From JAGVPT01 sp963717445 (GTDB lineage: Bacteria > Bacteroidota > Ignavibacteria > UBA10030 > UBA8401): DNA of 64,000 bases. The stretch is taken from positions 1,798,001-1,862,000 of the forward strand of contig OY970334.1 of the NCBI GenBank assembly GCA_963717445.1, in the 5' to 3' direction. Below, piece after piece: positions 9,487 through 19,344 of this stretch. The notes below the pieces were generated by a model. The model was not told the origin of the DNA, did not search any database, and worked only from the letters and a program-made list of their open reading frames with translations. Made by a program: the position numbers and the translations under genes. Position 1 is the first letter of the stretch, and each line of letters starts with the position of its first letter.

Positions 9487-12231
9487 TCAATAGTGATCTA
9501 AGAACTGCTGTTCCGGAATAATTGCCAGTTTGAGCGTCCTTGTACCGAGGCTTCCGCAGTCGATGTAGGCGATATACATTCCTGCAGCAACCGGCAGCTT
9601 GTGTTCGTTCAGCAGATCCCAGTCCGTGTATTGCGTCACATCATTCTTCACTAGTGTCCGGACGAGAATACCCGCAAGGTTGAAAATGCGAATCGTCGCT
9701 TTCGTCGGCATGTGGGTGAACCGAACCCATCGGTCGTATTTATCAGCTTCGAGTCTATTGAAACCGAAATACGGGTTCGGGAAAACATTGATCTTGGCGA
9801 TATCTGCCTTTTGGTCCACCGCATTATCGGTCGGAGCAACCGTTTTGAACGAGAAGGTGACCGCCGGGCTGTTGACGTAATCCGGGATAATCTCGAACTC
9901 ATCCCCAGCTTGGAACATGAACCCGGGGACATGGTTACGCATCGTTGCCGTGATTAACCACATCATCGGTGTCGCGTTATCGAGCATATCCGTCGCGAGA
10001 GCCGGATTGTCAGTCGTGGCGTCATAGTTTGTAGCGTAGATAAATGCATACTCACGCGTGACTGAAGTGTTGTCAATTCCGGATGCGGCTGTGGGAGGAT
10101 CGTACTTGCCGTCTTCTAAACCTCCGCCAGCGTTATTCTCCAAGAAACCGATATCGAGCTGTTGATTATTGTTGTCTTCATCCCATGCGGTAAATGGAAT
10201 GGGACGCCGGTCTTGGTAGGCATATCCGCCTGTCGCATTGACAATCGGAAGGAACGATGGATCTGCAAGCGCCGATGTCGCATGCCGCACATACCTGTAG
10301 GCCTGTGTGACATTCGGGTCACCCGGAGCGATAGTGTAGCTCGTATCATACGTTGCAAATTTGATCAACACTTTGTGCAACTTGTCGGGTGTGACAGTGG
10401 AAACGGGCGTGCCGAATAAATTCCCCCAATCCTGGCCCATGCCAATCGCACCGCCAGTACCGCTGGTATTAAACCCTTCGAGACCATAATCGCTTCCGCC
10501 TAAAGCCGACCATTCTCTATTACCCGAAGGAATATTCCAGCCCACACCCTGTCCGCCCGGGTTCATTCCGGGAGGCGGGCCATAGACCTGAACAGAGACT
10601 CCATTGGTAATCACAGCACCGGGGTTGCCTCCTGGCGGCGGTGATGTCAGACTCGCCTGAATCTCGTTCGTTGCCAGCGTTTTTGATGCGGTCGCATCTG
10701 TCAAATTCCAATACGTGTTGCCGCTGACCGGATCAATGGTGAACCCAACTTGATACGTGTCGCCGGTCAATACACTAGGATCCGTCACCCTTGCTATCAC
10801 ATAACCGTCAGTGGAGCCACTGTGAGTCGTGGCAAGTGTATCTCCCGGTTTATTTAAATAGCGGACACCATTTAGTGTCGATTGTGGACGGATGTCAAAG
10901 ATCGATGGTGAACTCTCCAAGGCATGTGGAACCAATCCCGCCGTTGGGTTAAAACTGTATGCCGTCACCGCAAAATAATAATCACGGCTATCGACAAGTC
11001 CGGTACCACTCAACGCATCATTCGTGATATCGATTGAGTGGCTGATCCCATTGTCCGTGCCGTATTCAGTCGGCGTGACAATATAGGTTCCTAATGGCAC
11101 GCTGAACGTAGTATCCTGGATGGTCTTGATACCGTCAATGATATCATACGTAGCAATGAGTTTTCCACCGCTTGTATTGTTGCGGGGATACTGGTAAACA
11201 TTGTATCCTTCAAACGTATATCCCTTCGAAACGGCGTTCTCTGTATTAGCAGAAGTTACCGGGTCGCCCCATGAAAGGACAATCTCTTTGTCCAATGCTG
11301 CGACATGTACGACAGGCGCCGGTGGTGGAACTGCAAGCTGGAACAGCGCGTTGTAGGCACTCTGGGCAATATCATCGTTTGATTTCAAAACGCTGATGCT
11401 CGAGAGGTAATCTGCACCCAATCCAACCATCGCGGCGACAACAACTTCCTGCGTATCGCCAGGCGCCATTGTGAATGGACCAGAGTTAAGACACATTCGA
11501 ACGTCAGCCGGTGCAGAAACGGAGCCATTCCCAACAAACGTCGGGCCTGTGTTTGTAACCGGATCGCCAGGGAAGCAATAACTGCCGCCATTAGTTACCG
11601 ACGGATCAAACGGTTGACCGGTAGTGCTTACCAATCCTCTCATGAGGTTGTACCACTGCTGCGTGCCATTTGGACCGTTGGAATGAAGGTTCGGATCTGC
11701 GAAAGTTGCATTGCCGTTAATAAAAAAAGTGAATGCAGTCATCGGCAAATTCTTATAGCCAGCTACATACTTGCTGTCGAAAATTGCCGTATCGGTAGCT
11801 GCGCCCGGTATTTTCGGACCCTGGAAGAAGTCAAACCCGGCCGAAGGGGGCGGAAGTCCTAAATTTGAAAAACTCGCGTCTCTCGCTTCACCGTTGTAAA
11901 CGAACCCTAGACTTCTTGTCGTATCACAACCGGTAGCATCGTCACCGGCGAATCCAAGATCGGGGTCCGCCCATTGCGACACATACATCGAATCGAGCTC
12001 CACACCGCTCTTGTTGATGAACTTATAGCTTAGAAAAATGGTGTTCCCCAGAGCTCCAGGCCGATTATATGCCCAGATCGTGCGCTGCACTTCAATCCCT
12101 ATTGGGTTCGAAGAATATAAGTTGATGGTTAGTGTCGTGTTCACATCGTTCATAGCCATCCACTCTGTTTGGTCTGCGCCCGGGTAACCGGGTATGTCTA
12201 TCCCCGGTTCATACACACCGTCATGGTTCAC
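9487..12231 (-). CDS. T9SS sorting-domain protein, C-terminal part (frameshifted from the 12275-12865 ORF)
   Basis: 914 residues without its own signal peptide. It begins NHDGVYEPGIDIPGYPGADQT, a segment that in related FCB proteins lies inside the chain. A fibronectin-III-like region (about 310-430) and beta-rich stretches follow. The last 90 residues are a T9SS type A sorting domain: NVFPNPYFG, then IRIFNLAGILVRTL, then LPVAAGMYIAYIDC. The frame is open upstream of the GTG at 12231 and reads RYWNDWNQWPAAQGAPYTDV, the natural continuation of the upstream ORF. Probably a secreted, surface-anchored protein. The break is discussed in the findings. Confidence 0.82.
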   Translation of the reverse strand: MNHDGVYEPGIDIPGYPGADQTEWMAMNDVNTTLTINLYSSNPIGIEVQRTIWAYNRPGALGNTIFLSYKFINKSGVELDSMYVSQWADPDLGFAGDDATGCDTTRSLGFVYNGEARDASFSNLGLPPPSAGFDFFQGPKIPGAATDTAIFDSKYVAGYKNLPMTAFTFFINGNATFADPNLHSNGPNGTQQWYNLMRGLVSTTGQPFDPSVTNGGSYCFPGDPVTNTGPTFVGNGSVSAPADVRMCLNSGPFTMAPGDTQEVVVAAMVGLGADYLSSISVLKSNDDIAQSAYNALFQLAVPPPAPVVHVAALDKEIVLSWGDPVTSANTENAVSKGYTFEGYNVYQYPRNNTSGGKLIATYDIIDGIKTIQDTTFSVPLGTYIVTPTEYGTDNGISHSIDITNDALSGTGLVDSRDYYFAVTAYSFNPTAGLVPHALESSPSIFDIRPQSTLNGVRYLNKPGDTLATTHSGSTDGYVIARVTDPSVLTGDTYQVGFTIDPVSGNTYWNLTDATASKTLATNEIQASLTSPPPGGNPGAVITNGVSVQVYGPPPGMNPGGQGVGWNIPSGNREWSALGGSDYGLEGFNTSGTGGAIGMGQDWGNLFGTPVSTVTPDKLHKVLIKFATYDTSYTIAPGDPNVTQAYRYVRHATSALADPSFLPIVNATGGYAYQDRRPIPFTAWDEDNNNQQLDIGFLENNAGGGLEDGKYDPPTAASGIDNTSVTREYAFIYATNYDATTDNPALATDMLDNATPMMWLITATMRNHVPGFMFQAGDEFEIIPDYVNSPAVTFSFKTVAPTDNAVDQKADIAKINVFPNPYFGFNRLEADKYDRWVRFTHMPTKATIRIFNLAGILVRTLVKNDVTQYTDWDLLNEHKLPVAAGMYIAYIDCGSLGTRTLKLAIIPEQQFLDHY

Positions 12232-12274
12232 GTCTGTGTACGGCGCACCTTGAGCCGCCGGCCATTGATTCCAA

Positions 12275-12865
12275 TCATTCCAGTACCTGTTGAAGAAGAC
12301 TACTGGCAGAGTAGCTCTCGAAACGGCTAATATAGGTCACTTCACTGTTCTGCAGAAGATTGGTTTCAAGGGCTATTGTATCTGCATTCGTGGTAGGCCT
12401 GATGTCCGGACGTACCCGATAGTTCCTATTCGCAGGATCGTTCGGATCGGCAGGAGTCGGTAGCGCCGTTGCCGTTCCGTATTGGGTTATCCCTCCGGGC
12501 TGCAAGCCATGGTTATAGGTTGAACCGCCGCAATAAAGAGTGCCGGCCTTGAACGCTGTCCAGACGAGACCGTCTTCAAAAATACAGGTACCGTCGTTCG
12601 AGCCTATCGGGAATTCGAAACCTTCATCACTCGTCGTGTACGGATTGAAGGATCCATCTCCCTGGTTTGAGTAGTAGTTAAAAATATTATTGATGTCCAT
12701 CGGCATGTAGCCATCCGATTCGGACTGGGTTTTGTATAGCTTCTTGACACCGTTGCTATTGTCCTTGTTCGCACGACCCGCTGCTTGAGCCTCCGGTGAA
12801 ACCATAAACCAAGACCCAAGCAATAGGGCTGCGACAATCGCGGTAAGAAATTCTTTACGGACCAT
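12275..12865 (-). CDS. N-terminal part of the T9SS cargo protein (signal peptide fragment)
   Basis: 196 residues from the ATG at 12865, which has an AGGAGG site 10 bases upstream. The signal peptide ends near SPEAQA (about residue 28). The chain ends in ASSLLQQVLE and then TGA at 12275-12277. Removing one G of the GG at 12286-12287 (minus strand) joins LLQQ to YWNDWNQWPAAQGAP and restores a chain of about 1,125 residues with the gene at 9487-12231. The gene starts 31 bp after the TonB receptor stop, so the two are probably cotranscribed. Confidence 0.8.
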   Translation of the reverse strand: MVRKEFLTAIVAALLLGSWFMVSPEAQAAGRANKDNSNGVKKLYKTQSESDGYMPMDINNIFNYYSNQGDGSFNPYTTSDEGFEFPIGSNDGTCIFEDGLVWTAFKAGTLYCGGSTYNHGLQPGGITQYGTATALPTPADPNDPANRNYRVRPDIRPTTNADTIALETNLLQNSEVTYISRFESYSASSLLQQVLE

Positions 12866-12896
12866 AAAGTGTTCCTCCTGGATTTTCGTGTTCTTC

Positions 12897-15800
12897 TTAG
12901 TATTCAATTTGAACTCCGAATCTGATTTGTCGAGGCGTCAAAAAGTTATTGGCATTTGCGCCCAGAAAAGCGGAATTGTAGACAGATTGATAGAGAGCCG
13001 GGTTATACTGGGCAGAGGCATACGCCTGTCCTCCACTTGTACCCAACCAGCCGTCATTCGCTGGATCGCCAGTTCGTATGAATACATTATCAGCATTTTG
13101 CGTGTTGAGGAGATTCTGTACATAGATGTAAAACATGGCATCCAATGAGGAAATGGTCACTGTCTTATCTACGCGGAGGTCAACTTCAAATGTCCACGGG
13201 GTTGTCGAGTACCCTATCGGCTCCAACGGGACCTGGAAACGAGCATCCCCTATATTGTTCTGTGATATTGTCTCTAACGTGTAGGGATAGCCGCTGCCAA
13301 ACTGCATCAGGAGGTTTGCTCCTGCTCGCTCAAGAATCGTGCCGCCGTCATTTTTTGCATAGCGGTAATCGATGTTGATGCTCCCAGTATTTTCCTGGCT
13401 AAACGAAGTCGGGAATGGGATGTTTGCTGTGTAACCATGTTGGTCGGAAGCACTTCCCGCCCCACTGTTTGCTGTCGAACCAGTTCCTTCAGCGCTTGAA
13501 AACGTATAATTGAGTTGAGCTTCAAAACGCTCCGTCCGGCGAAGTGTAATTTTAAATTCAACTCCTTTGCTCGTCGCAAAGTCGCCGTTAACAAGCGTGT
13601 AATAGCTTCTATTTTGACCTGTCCCATCGGGTAGAATCAGACGGAATTGAATCTCGTCCTCAATGTTTTTATAGAACGTGGTGACGTCAAACGAAGCATT
13701 TTCTCCGATCTGTTGCGAAAAACCGAGTTCGTATTGAGTGGTACGTTCCGGTTGCAAGCCATATCCGACCGGCGTTTGGTAGTAATTCCCGCCGTGCAAA
13801 ATGTTGTAGAGCAGACCCATACCGCCATAAGAGTCGACCAATTCGGATTCTTGAATGAACTTTCCATACTGAGCATGGAATACGGTAATATCGCTCACAG
13901 GAAAAGATACGCCGATACGCGGGCTGACCTGCTGGGTAACAGGAGTCTTCTTCAAGGAGGATGTGGATATAACGTTGAGTGTGTTATCAAAATTGATGCC
14001 TTGAGGATCGACAAAAGCCCAACTATCGGGGTCGATGTAGTCGTATCTTAACCCAACGTTGAGGTTAATGTCTGAGAGTTCGATTTTGTCCTGCAAATAT
14101 ACGGCACCGTTAACCGGATGCGGCGGGCCAAAATCTACGATGGTGTTTCCAGACATGACATCGCTGTTGATCGGATTGCCAAATACATCGTAGCCATAGT
14201 TGTTATAGCCGCTACCTCTGAGTGCAGCTTCTTTCTGCGCCAACGTCAAGCTGTTGTCGGTCATGGTCGAATACTGCACGTTGACAGCCGCACCAAAGTG
14301 ACGGATTGTATAGTATGTGTATTCACCGCCAAACTTCAGCGACTGATTTTCAAAATCCTTCGAGAAGTCGAGACGGCCGCCAAGTGAAGTTTCTGAAGTC
14401 ATGCCTGGGGTAGTGGCAAGAAGCGTTCCCGGCTGGTCGACAGACAGACCGCCACCGCTCGTTGGACCAAAAATATTCCAGGGTGCGTTCAAGAGGTTGG
14501 TTGATCCGCCATTCAAAGAAGGATTCGACAGCGTATCACCGTACGCCGTGAAATTCCCTTTAAGTGTTGGGTCCCAGCCTGTCGTATAATAATTCCTGTA
14601 ATAATTCACATTGAGTTCGTAATATGTCTTGGGGTTAAAGAATTGTGTCAATTTAATATTACCGAACCCATTTTGGTAAGCGTTAACAGGCAACCTTTGG
14701 AGGTCGAACATTTGTGTGATTGTTGCCGGGTTTTGAGAGAAGACATCCGAATACGCTCCCGAACCTCGCAGTTGAACGTTTCCAAGATCAAACAAAAGTG
14801 TTCCAGTATATGAATACTGATCAAGCTGGCCGCCCAAGAGATTTCCGGCCCCATAATTTAGATTGAGCGTATCGGAGACAGGAGTATTCGGGGATGCAAG
14901 CGTGAACTGAGGATTTGCTATCAATCCGTTATAATTAATTCCGTTCCAGAATCTTGGACTGGCATAGCTGGCGTTCGTGTTTGTACCGGTCTGACCGTTG
15001 ATACCGCTCGCGAATTGAGCGACAAACGCTCCGGGGTCACGGTAGAACTGGTTCTCTACAGTTCCGTAAAACCGTACTTTATCCGACATCACAGGCCCGC
15101 TTATCGAACCGACGTAGTCGGAGTAACCGTATGAGTACCCTCCCAACGCTTCCTTCCCTTGCGATGTATAGTTATCGGTTTCGGCGCGGAGAGATAATTT
15201 TAATTTCTCGCCACCGGTGCGAAGCTGTGTGGCGACAATACCGCCGTTTGCTCCTCCATACTCGGCTGGATACCCTCCGGTCTGTACCTCCATTTGTTCA
15301 ACAGCGTCCGGTGAGATCGTCACACCACGTCCGCCGTTATAGATATCCGTAACATTGACGCCTTCAAGGGAGTAACCGGTTTCGTCAGCACGGCTTCCTC
15401 TCATGTAGACCATGTTGTTCCTCAGTACGACCCCGGGCTGCAACGCTGCTGCTTCAGTCACATTGCGGATTGGAATCGTATTTAAAAAATCGCCGTTGAG
15501 AATTCGAACCTCGTTCGTTGCAGATTTTTCAACGAGAGGTCTCTGTGCGACAATCACAACCGTCCCAACTTTGACACCTTCCGCGGGAAGTGCAAAATTA
15601 GCTTCCGCAATAAGACCAATGTGGACTTCAATATTGGAGATGGTAATTTGTTGGTACCCAATGTACGACGCTTTTAATGTATAGGTTCCAGCATCAATGT
15701 TCACTATATTGTAAACACCGTTGGCGTCGGTAGTAGCACCAAAAGATGTGCCATCCACTCTCACTGTGGCTCCGACTAGCGCTTCGCCCGTTTCGTGATC

Positions 15801-15899
15801 GGTCACCTTTCCATGTATCTTTCCGCCCGCTGCCATAAGCACTGCCGTTGGAAAAAGTAGAAAGACAACGAGTAGAGTTCTGTAGCACTCCCGTCGCAT
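12897..15899 (-). CDS. TonB-dependent outer-membrane receptor with carboxypeptidase-regulatory domain
   Basis: About 1,000 residues. A signal peptide is followed by a CarboxypepD_reg-like domain (KIHGKVTDHETGEALVGATV, about residues 27-110), a plug domain (NTIPIRNVTEAAALQPGVV, MRGSRADETGYSLEGVNV, VQTGGYPAEYGGANGGIV, about 115-230) and a 22-strand-type barrel ending IRFGVQIEY. It would import a bulky ligand using TonB energy; no specificity can be read. Two in-frame starts have ribosome sites: ATG 15899 (AAAGGAGAA) and ATG 15938 (GAAGGAGCG). The shorter form gives the more normal signal peptide. Confidence 0.9.
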   Translation of the reverse strand: MRRECYRTLLVVFLLFPTAVLMAAGGKIHGKVTDHETGEALVGATVRVDGTSFGATTDANGVYNIVNIDAGTYTLKASYIGYQQITISNIEVHIGLIAEANFALPAEGVKVGTVVIVAQRPLVEKSATNEVRILNGDFLNTIPIRNVTEAAALQPGVVLRNNMVYMRGSRADETGYSLEGVNVTDIYNGGRGVTISPDAVEQMEVQTGGYPAEYGGANGGIVATQLRTGGEKLKLSLRAETDNYTSQGKEALGGYSYGYSDYVGSISGPVMSDKVRFYGTVENQFYRDPGAFVAQFASGINGQTGTNTNASYASPRFWNGINYNGLIANPQFTLASPNTPVSDTLNLNYGAGNLLGGQLDQYSYTGTLLFDLGNVQLRGSGAYSDVFSQNPATITQMFDLQRLPVNAYQNGFGNIKLTQFFNPKTYYELNVNYYRNYYTTGWDPTLKGNFTAYGDTLSNPSLNGGSTNLLNAPWNIFGPTSGGGLSVDQPGTLLATTPGMTSETSLGGRLDFSKDFENQSLKFGGEYTYYTIRHFGAAVNVQYSTMTDNSLTLAQKEAALRGSGYNNYGYDVFGNPINSDVMSGNTIVDFGPPHPVNGAVYLQDKIELSDINLNVGLRYDYIDPDSWAFVDPQGINFDNTLNVISTSSLKKTPVTQQVSPRIGVSFPVSDITVFHAQYGKFIQESELVDSYGGMGLLYNILHGGNYYQTPVGYGLQPERTTQYELGFSQQIGENASFDVTTFYKNIEDEIQFRLILPDGTGQNRSYYTLVNGDFATSKGVEFKITLRRTERFEAQLNYTFSSAEGTGSTANSGAGSASDQHGYTANIPFPTSFSQENTGSINIDYRYAKNDGGTILERAGANLLMQFGSGYPYTLETISQNNIGDARFQVPLEPIGYSTTPWTFEVDLRVDKTVTISSLDAMFYIYVQNLLNTQNADNVFIRTGDPANDGWLGTSGGQAYASAQYNPALYQSVYNSAFLGANANNFLTPRQIRFGVQIEY

Positions 15900-15953
15900 G
15901 TTTATTCTCCTTTGTTTTGTTATTGGGGATATCTTCATTGTACGCTCCTTCAA

Positions 15954-16492
15954 AAAACGATTCGAGAGCAGTGAATTAAAAATCTAAAACATCTTTTTGC
16001 AACTTTTAAAGTGAAAATTTCCTGATCGGTGTATGTTTCAAGATCCAATAATTAGAAATGCGAAGGGAAATTATAATATTAGATGACTAACCGGATTATA
16101 TCATCGATGAGATAGAAAACGACTCTGGCTGCGATGCAAAGGGCAGAACTTAGGTCGGGGGGAAAAAAAACGATGTTAAAAATGGTAAAATTCAATTCAA
16201 CAATCACCTATGATGTAATCTCAGCACTCTGCGGGCCGGCCTTGCCGCACGTCACTGCGTTGGTGAAACTTTTATCTTATTATTTCGTATACGTTATTTT
16301 TTTGTTGTGTTAATTTACTACCAAGATAGCGATTTGTCAAGCTTTTCTAGGGGTAACTTCAAATTTTTTCTTGGTAACAAAACCCTCTTTTCCACCCCCA
16401 CTGAGGCGGTGGTTTTCTAATCATTTTCCCTTAAATGAAGTTGACTAAGGTAAATATTCCTGCCAATTTAGTCAAGTTTTAAACCAATTTAT
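15954..16492 (-). other. 539-bp intergenic leader of the TonB receptor unit
   Basis: It holds a probable minus-strand promoter at 16312-16340, which would give a leader of roughly 400 nt. It also contains a CCACC/GGTGG hairpin at 16392-16412 and an 8-bp inverted repeat TTGACTAA/TTAGTCAA at 16441-16475 just past serA, which could help end serA transcription. No ORF with coding character is seen. Confidence 0.5.
16312..16340 (-). promoter_or_regulatory. Sigma70-like promoter for the TonB receptor operon
   Basis: On the minus strand: TTGACA (16340-16335), a 17-bp spacer, then TAAATT (16317-16312). The -35 is consensus and the -10 is a fair match. A start near 16305 is inferred. Confidence 0.5.
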
Positions 16493-18070
16493 TTACAGCG
16501 AAACCACCTTTACATCAAAAATCCCATCAAGAGACCTAATTTGCTCAACTATTTTTTCCGGGATTTGGCTATCAACGCTTACAACGACCAATGCCTTTTC
16601 ACCGATGCCGGTACGGCCGAGAGATAATCCTGCGATATTGATTTTTTCCGCAGCCAAAATAGAACCCACGTGAGCCAACATCCCCGGTTTGTCGGTATTT
16701 GTATAGAACAAAAGAATGCCCTCGGGATCCACTTCAAAATAGAATGCATCAATTCGCACAACGCGCGGTTTCGTTGTTCCAAACACCGTTCCTGCAAAAG
16801 AACGCTCTTCCTGATCCGTCGAATATTCCACAGTCAGCAATTGATTGTAGTTTTCGTTGTCCCGCTCTTTCTTCTCGTTCACCAGGATGCCCGTCGATTT
16901 TGCGAGAATTGGAGCATTAATGTAGTTCACCGGCTGGCTCATAAGCTTTGAAAAAAAACCTTTCAGCACTCCGGTCGTCAGCAATTCGACATGCTTCTGC
17001 AGAAGTTCCCCGCGTGTTTCAATCGTTATATCCCTTAGCTTTCCTTTCATAATTTGCGCTTGCAGGCTTCCCAGTTTTTCCGCAAGAACGAGGTACGGTT
17101 TTATCTCCGCGGGAATCCCCGATTGAAGCGCAACCGCGTTGACAGCTCCAGAAATTCCACGATCATGCAGCGCATCGGCAAGCTGCTCGGCAATTTGTAT
17201 GGCAACTTTTTCTTGAGCCTCTTCCGTCGATGCGCCAAGGTGCGGCGATGCGATCAACCGCGGATGCTGCAACAACGGGTTTCCTTTGGGGGGTTCTTCC
17301 ACAAACACGTCGAGCGCAGCGCCCGCCACGTGACCGCTGTTCAACGCATTGAGAAGCGCCGTTTCGTCGATGATCCCTCCGCGGGCGCAATTGATAACGC
17401 GAACACCTTTCTTGCATTTTGCAAAAGTTTTCTCGTTCAACAATCCTCGAGTTTCATCGTTGAGTGGGGTGTGCACGGTAATGAAATCCGAACGCCGATA
17501 AATTTCATCCAGCGATACAAGCTCGACGCCGAGCTTCGAGGCAACGTCGCTGGCAAGTACCGGGTCGAACCCGATGACCGTCATCCCGAAAGCGAGGCAC
17601 CTCGTCGCAACCTCTCTCCCGATCTTTCCCATGCCGACAATGCCGAGGGTCTTCCCCATCACCTCCGTCCCCATGTATTTTTTCCTGTCCCATTTTCCAT
17701 TTACCAGGCTCATGTACGCTTGGGGAATGTTGCGGGCAAGAGAGAGCATCATCGATACGGTATGCTCTGCGGTGGATACGGTATTCCCCCCCGGCGTGTT
17801 CATGACGATGATGCCGCGCCGGGAAGCTGCTTCAACATCAATATTGTCGACGCCCGCGCCTGCGCGGCCGATCACTTTCATTGTTTTTGCTTCTTCGATA
17901 ATCTCAGCAGTGACTTTCGTTCCGCTGCGGACAATAAGGGCTGCATATTCCGGGATGATTTTTTTGATCTCTTCCGGCGGTATCCCCGGTTTTAAGTCGA
18001 CCTGAAATCCTTCACGCGTCAAGATATCGACACATGATTGTTCGATTGGATCGGTGATGAGTATCTTCAT
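16493..18070 (-). CDS. serA: D-3-phosphoglycerate dehydrogenase
   Basis: 525 residues, the length of the long SerA type. N-terminal substrate and NAD domains contain VGRAGAGVDNIDVEAA, the nucleotide loop LGIVGMGKIGREVA, NCARGGIIDE and SPHLGASTEEAQ with the catalytic His. A middle intervening domain follows, then a C-terminal ACT domain (about 450-525, NTDKPGMLAHVGSIL) likely to sense serine. It catalyses the first step of serine synthesis. The start is ATG 18070; the frame is open to 18151 but the conserved MKILITDP begins here. It is 140 bp downstream of a class V aminotransferase gene. Confidence 0.95.
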   Translation of the reverse strand: MKILITDPIEQSCVDILTREGFQVDLKPGIPPEEIKKIIPEYAALIVRSGTKVTAEIIEEAKTMKVIGRAGAGVDNIDVEAASRRGIIVMNTPGGNTVSTAEHTVSMMLSLARNIPQAYMSLVNGKWDRKKYMGTEVMGKTLGIVGMGKIGREVATRCLAFGMTVIGFDPVLASDVASKLGVELVSLDEIYRRSDFITVHTPLNDETRGLLNEKTFAKCKKGVRVINCARGGIIDETALLNALNSGHVAGAALDVFVEEPPKGNPLLQHPRLIASPHLGASTEEAQEKVAIQIAEQLADALHDRGISGAVNAVALQSGIPAEIKPYLVLAEKLGSLQAQIMKGKLRDITIETRGELLQKHVELLTTGVLKGFFSKLMSQPVNYINAPILAKSTGILVNEKKERDNENYNQLLTVEYSTDQEERSFAGTVFGTTKPRVVRIDAFYFEVDPEGILLFYTNTDKPGMLAHVGSILAAEKINIAGLSLGRTGIGEKALVVVSVDSQIPEKIVEQIRSLDGIFDVKVVSL

Positions 18071-18120
18071 GGTGAGTGCTTTCGATGGTGTGAAAAACAA
18101 TGTGAGTTGAAAGTACATGC

Positions 18121-18149
18121 GCTCCCCCGTCGGAATACACCGGGGGAGC
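18121..18149 (-). promoter_or_regulatory. Strong GC hairpin between the aminotransferase gene and serA
   Basis: The arms GCTCCCCCG (18121-18129) and CGGGGGAGC (18141-18149) pair over 9 bp around an 11-nt loop; flanking GTACAT/ATGTAC may extend the fold. No U tract follows, so termination is uncertain; an RNA-stability or attenuation role is possible. Confidence 0.4.
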
Positions 18150-18210
18150 AATCAACTGATGTACAGTGTAGAAGAACAGTGTGACGGAATAATTCTTCAG
18201 AAGAACTACA

Positions 18211-19344
18211 TCATTGTGCAAACGAGTGTAACACAGCTTGAACACCTTTACCGAGTTCACACTTGTATCCGCATTCCTTCAGCGTCAATTCGAGTGCCCC
18301 GATCATCGTCACCATGTCGAGTTCATCGTAATATCCAAGGTGAGAAATGCGAAATATTTTTCCTGCGTAGTCGTCTTGCCCACCGGCAATTGTAATCCCG
18401 TACTTCGACTTGAGCGTCTTGTTGAACACTTTCCAATCCATTCCCTCGGGAAGCCACACGGGCGTCACGGCAAATGAGGGGAATTCGGAAAAAAGTTTCA
18501 GGCCGATTGCGGCAACCCCGGCACGAATTGCCGTTGCCAGCCGTTCATGACGGCGCCAAATATTTTCGATCCCTTCCGCTTTCAGCATCTCCAGCGCCGA
18601 GTCAACCCCGATAACAAGGGAGACGGCGGGGGTCCACGGTGTATCATTCTTTTCGTAAGATTTCAGCGCCTTGCGGAGGTCGAAATAAAATTTCGGAAGT
18701 GTAGAAGTCTCCATCGCTGCAATGGCACGTTGGCTCAGCGCTACGAAGGCAAGCCCCGGCGGAATCATCAGTCCTTTTTGTGAACCGGTCACGCAGACGT
18801 CGAGTCCCCATTCGTCGAACCGCAACTCATGAGCACCGACAGCAGTGATACCGTCTACACAAACGAGTGCTTTGGAGTTCTCTCGAATCAGTGCCGACAG
18901 CGTTTTCACGTCGGTCGCCGTGCCGGTCGATGTTTCGCTGTGTGTAAGGTAAACGCCTTTGGCGTTCGGATGAGCGCGGAGGGCTTCAAGAATTTGCTGG
19001 GCTGTCGGCGCCTTGCCCCACTCCACTTTAATTTCAACAACATTCAGACCGTACGCTTTCGGCATCTTCACCCAGCGCTCGCCGAATTTTCCTCCGTTGA
19101 CAGAGATAATCGTGTCGCCGGCAGAGTACAAACTCACAAACGTGGATTCAACTCCGCCAGTCCCGGAGCTTGTCAACGTAAGAACGGGTTGCTCGGTCTG
19201 GAACAAGTACTTCAAGTTCTGGTTGACGCGTGTCAGCACCTCGTTAAATTCAGGATTACGATGATGAATAATCGGCTCCGCCATTTTCAGCATCACGTGT
19301 TCGGGAACGGGAGTCGGTCCTGGGGTAAACAATCTTTTTTTCAT
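18211..19344 (-). CDS. Class V PLP aminotransferase (alanine-glyoxylate / serine-pyruvate family), probable phosphoserine aminotransferase
   Basis: 377 residues of fold-type I class V. The N-terminus is LFTPGPTPVPEHV and TLTSSGTGGVES binds PLP phosphate. VCVDGITAVGAHEL precedes TGSQKGLMIPPGL, where the Lys is the Schiff-base residue. Such enzymes are often named alanine-glyoxylate or serine-pyruvate aminotransferase, but next to serA the likely job is 3-phosphohydroxypyruvate to phosphoserine, replacing a classical SerC. The start is ATG 19344 with a weak ribosome site. 192 bp separate it from yihA upstream. Confidence 0.82.
   Translation of the reverse strand: MKKRLFTPGPTPVPEHVMLKMAEPIIHHRNPEFNEVLTRVNQNLKYLFQTEQPVLTLTSSGTGGVESTFVSLYSAGDTIISVNGGKFGERWVKMPKAYGLNVVEIKVEWGKAPTAQQILEALRAHPNAKGVYLTHSETSTGTATDVKTLSALIRENSKALVCVDGITAVGAHELRFDEWGLDVCVTGSQKGLMIPPGLAFVALSQRAIAAMETSTLPKFYFDLRKALKSYEKNDTPWTPAVSLVIGVDSALEMLKAEGIENIWRRHERLATAIRAGVAAIGLKLFSEFPSFAVTPVWLPEGMDWKVFNKTLKSKYGITIAGGQDDYAGKIFRISHLGYYDELDMVTMIGALELTLKECGYKCELGKGVQAVLHSFAQ

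Noticed and set aside
12231..12865. Two independent genes for the T9SS protein
   Set aside because: The downstream ORF has no signal peptide and starts inside a conserved segment; the sequence joins through a one-base change.
16200..16260. Possible TPP-riboswitch-like CTGAGA in the TonB receptor leader
   Set aside because: The partner elements (the ACCTGA...GGTTAGTACC-type segment) are not at suitable distance and no fold could be closed; the receptor gives no thiamine hint.
17054..17995. 313-codon plus-strand ORF opposite serA
   Set aside because: It is a shadow of the serA reading frame with no domain pattern and no ribosome site.
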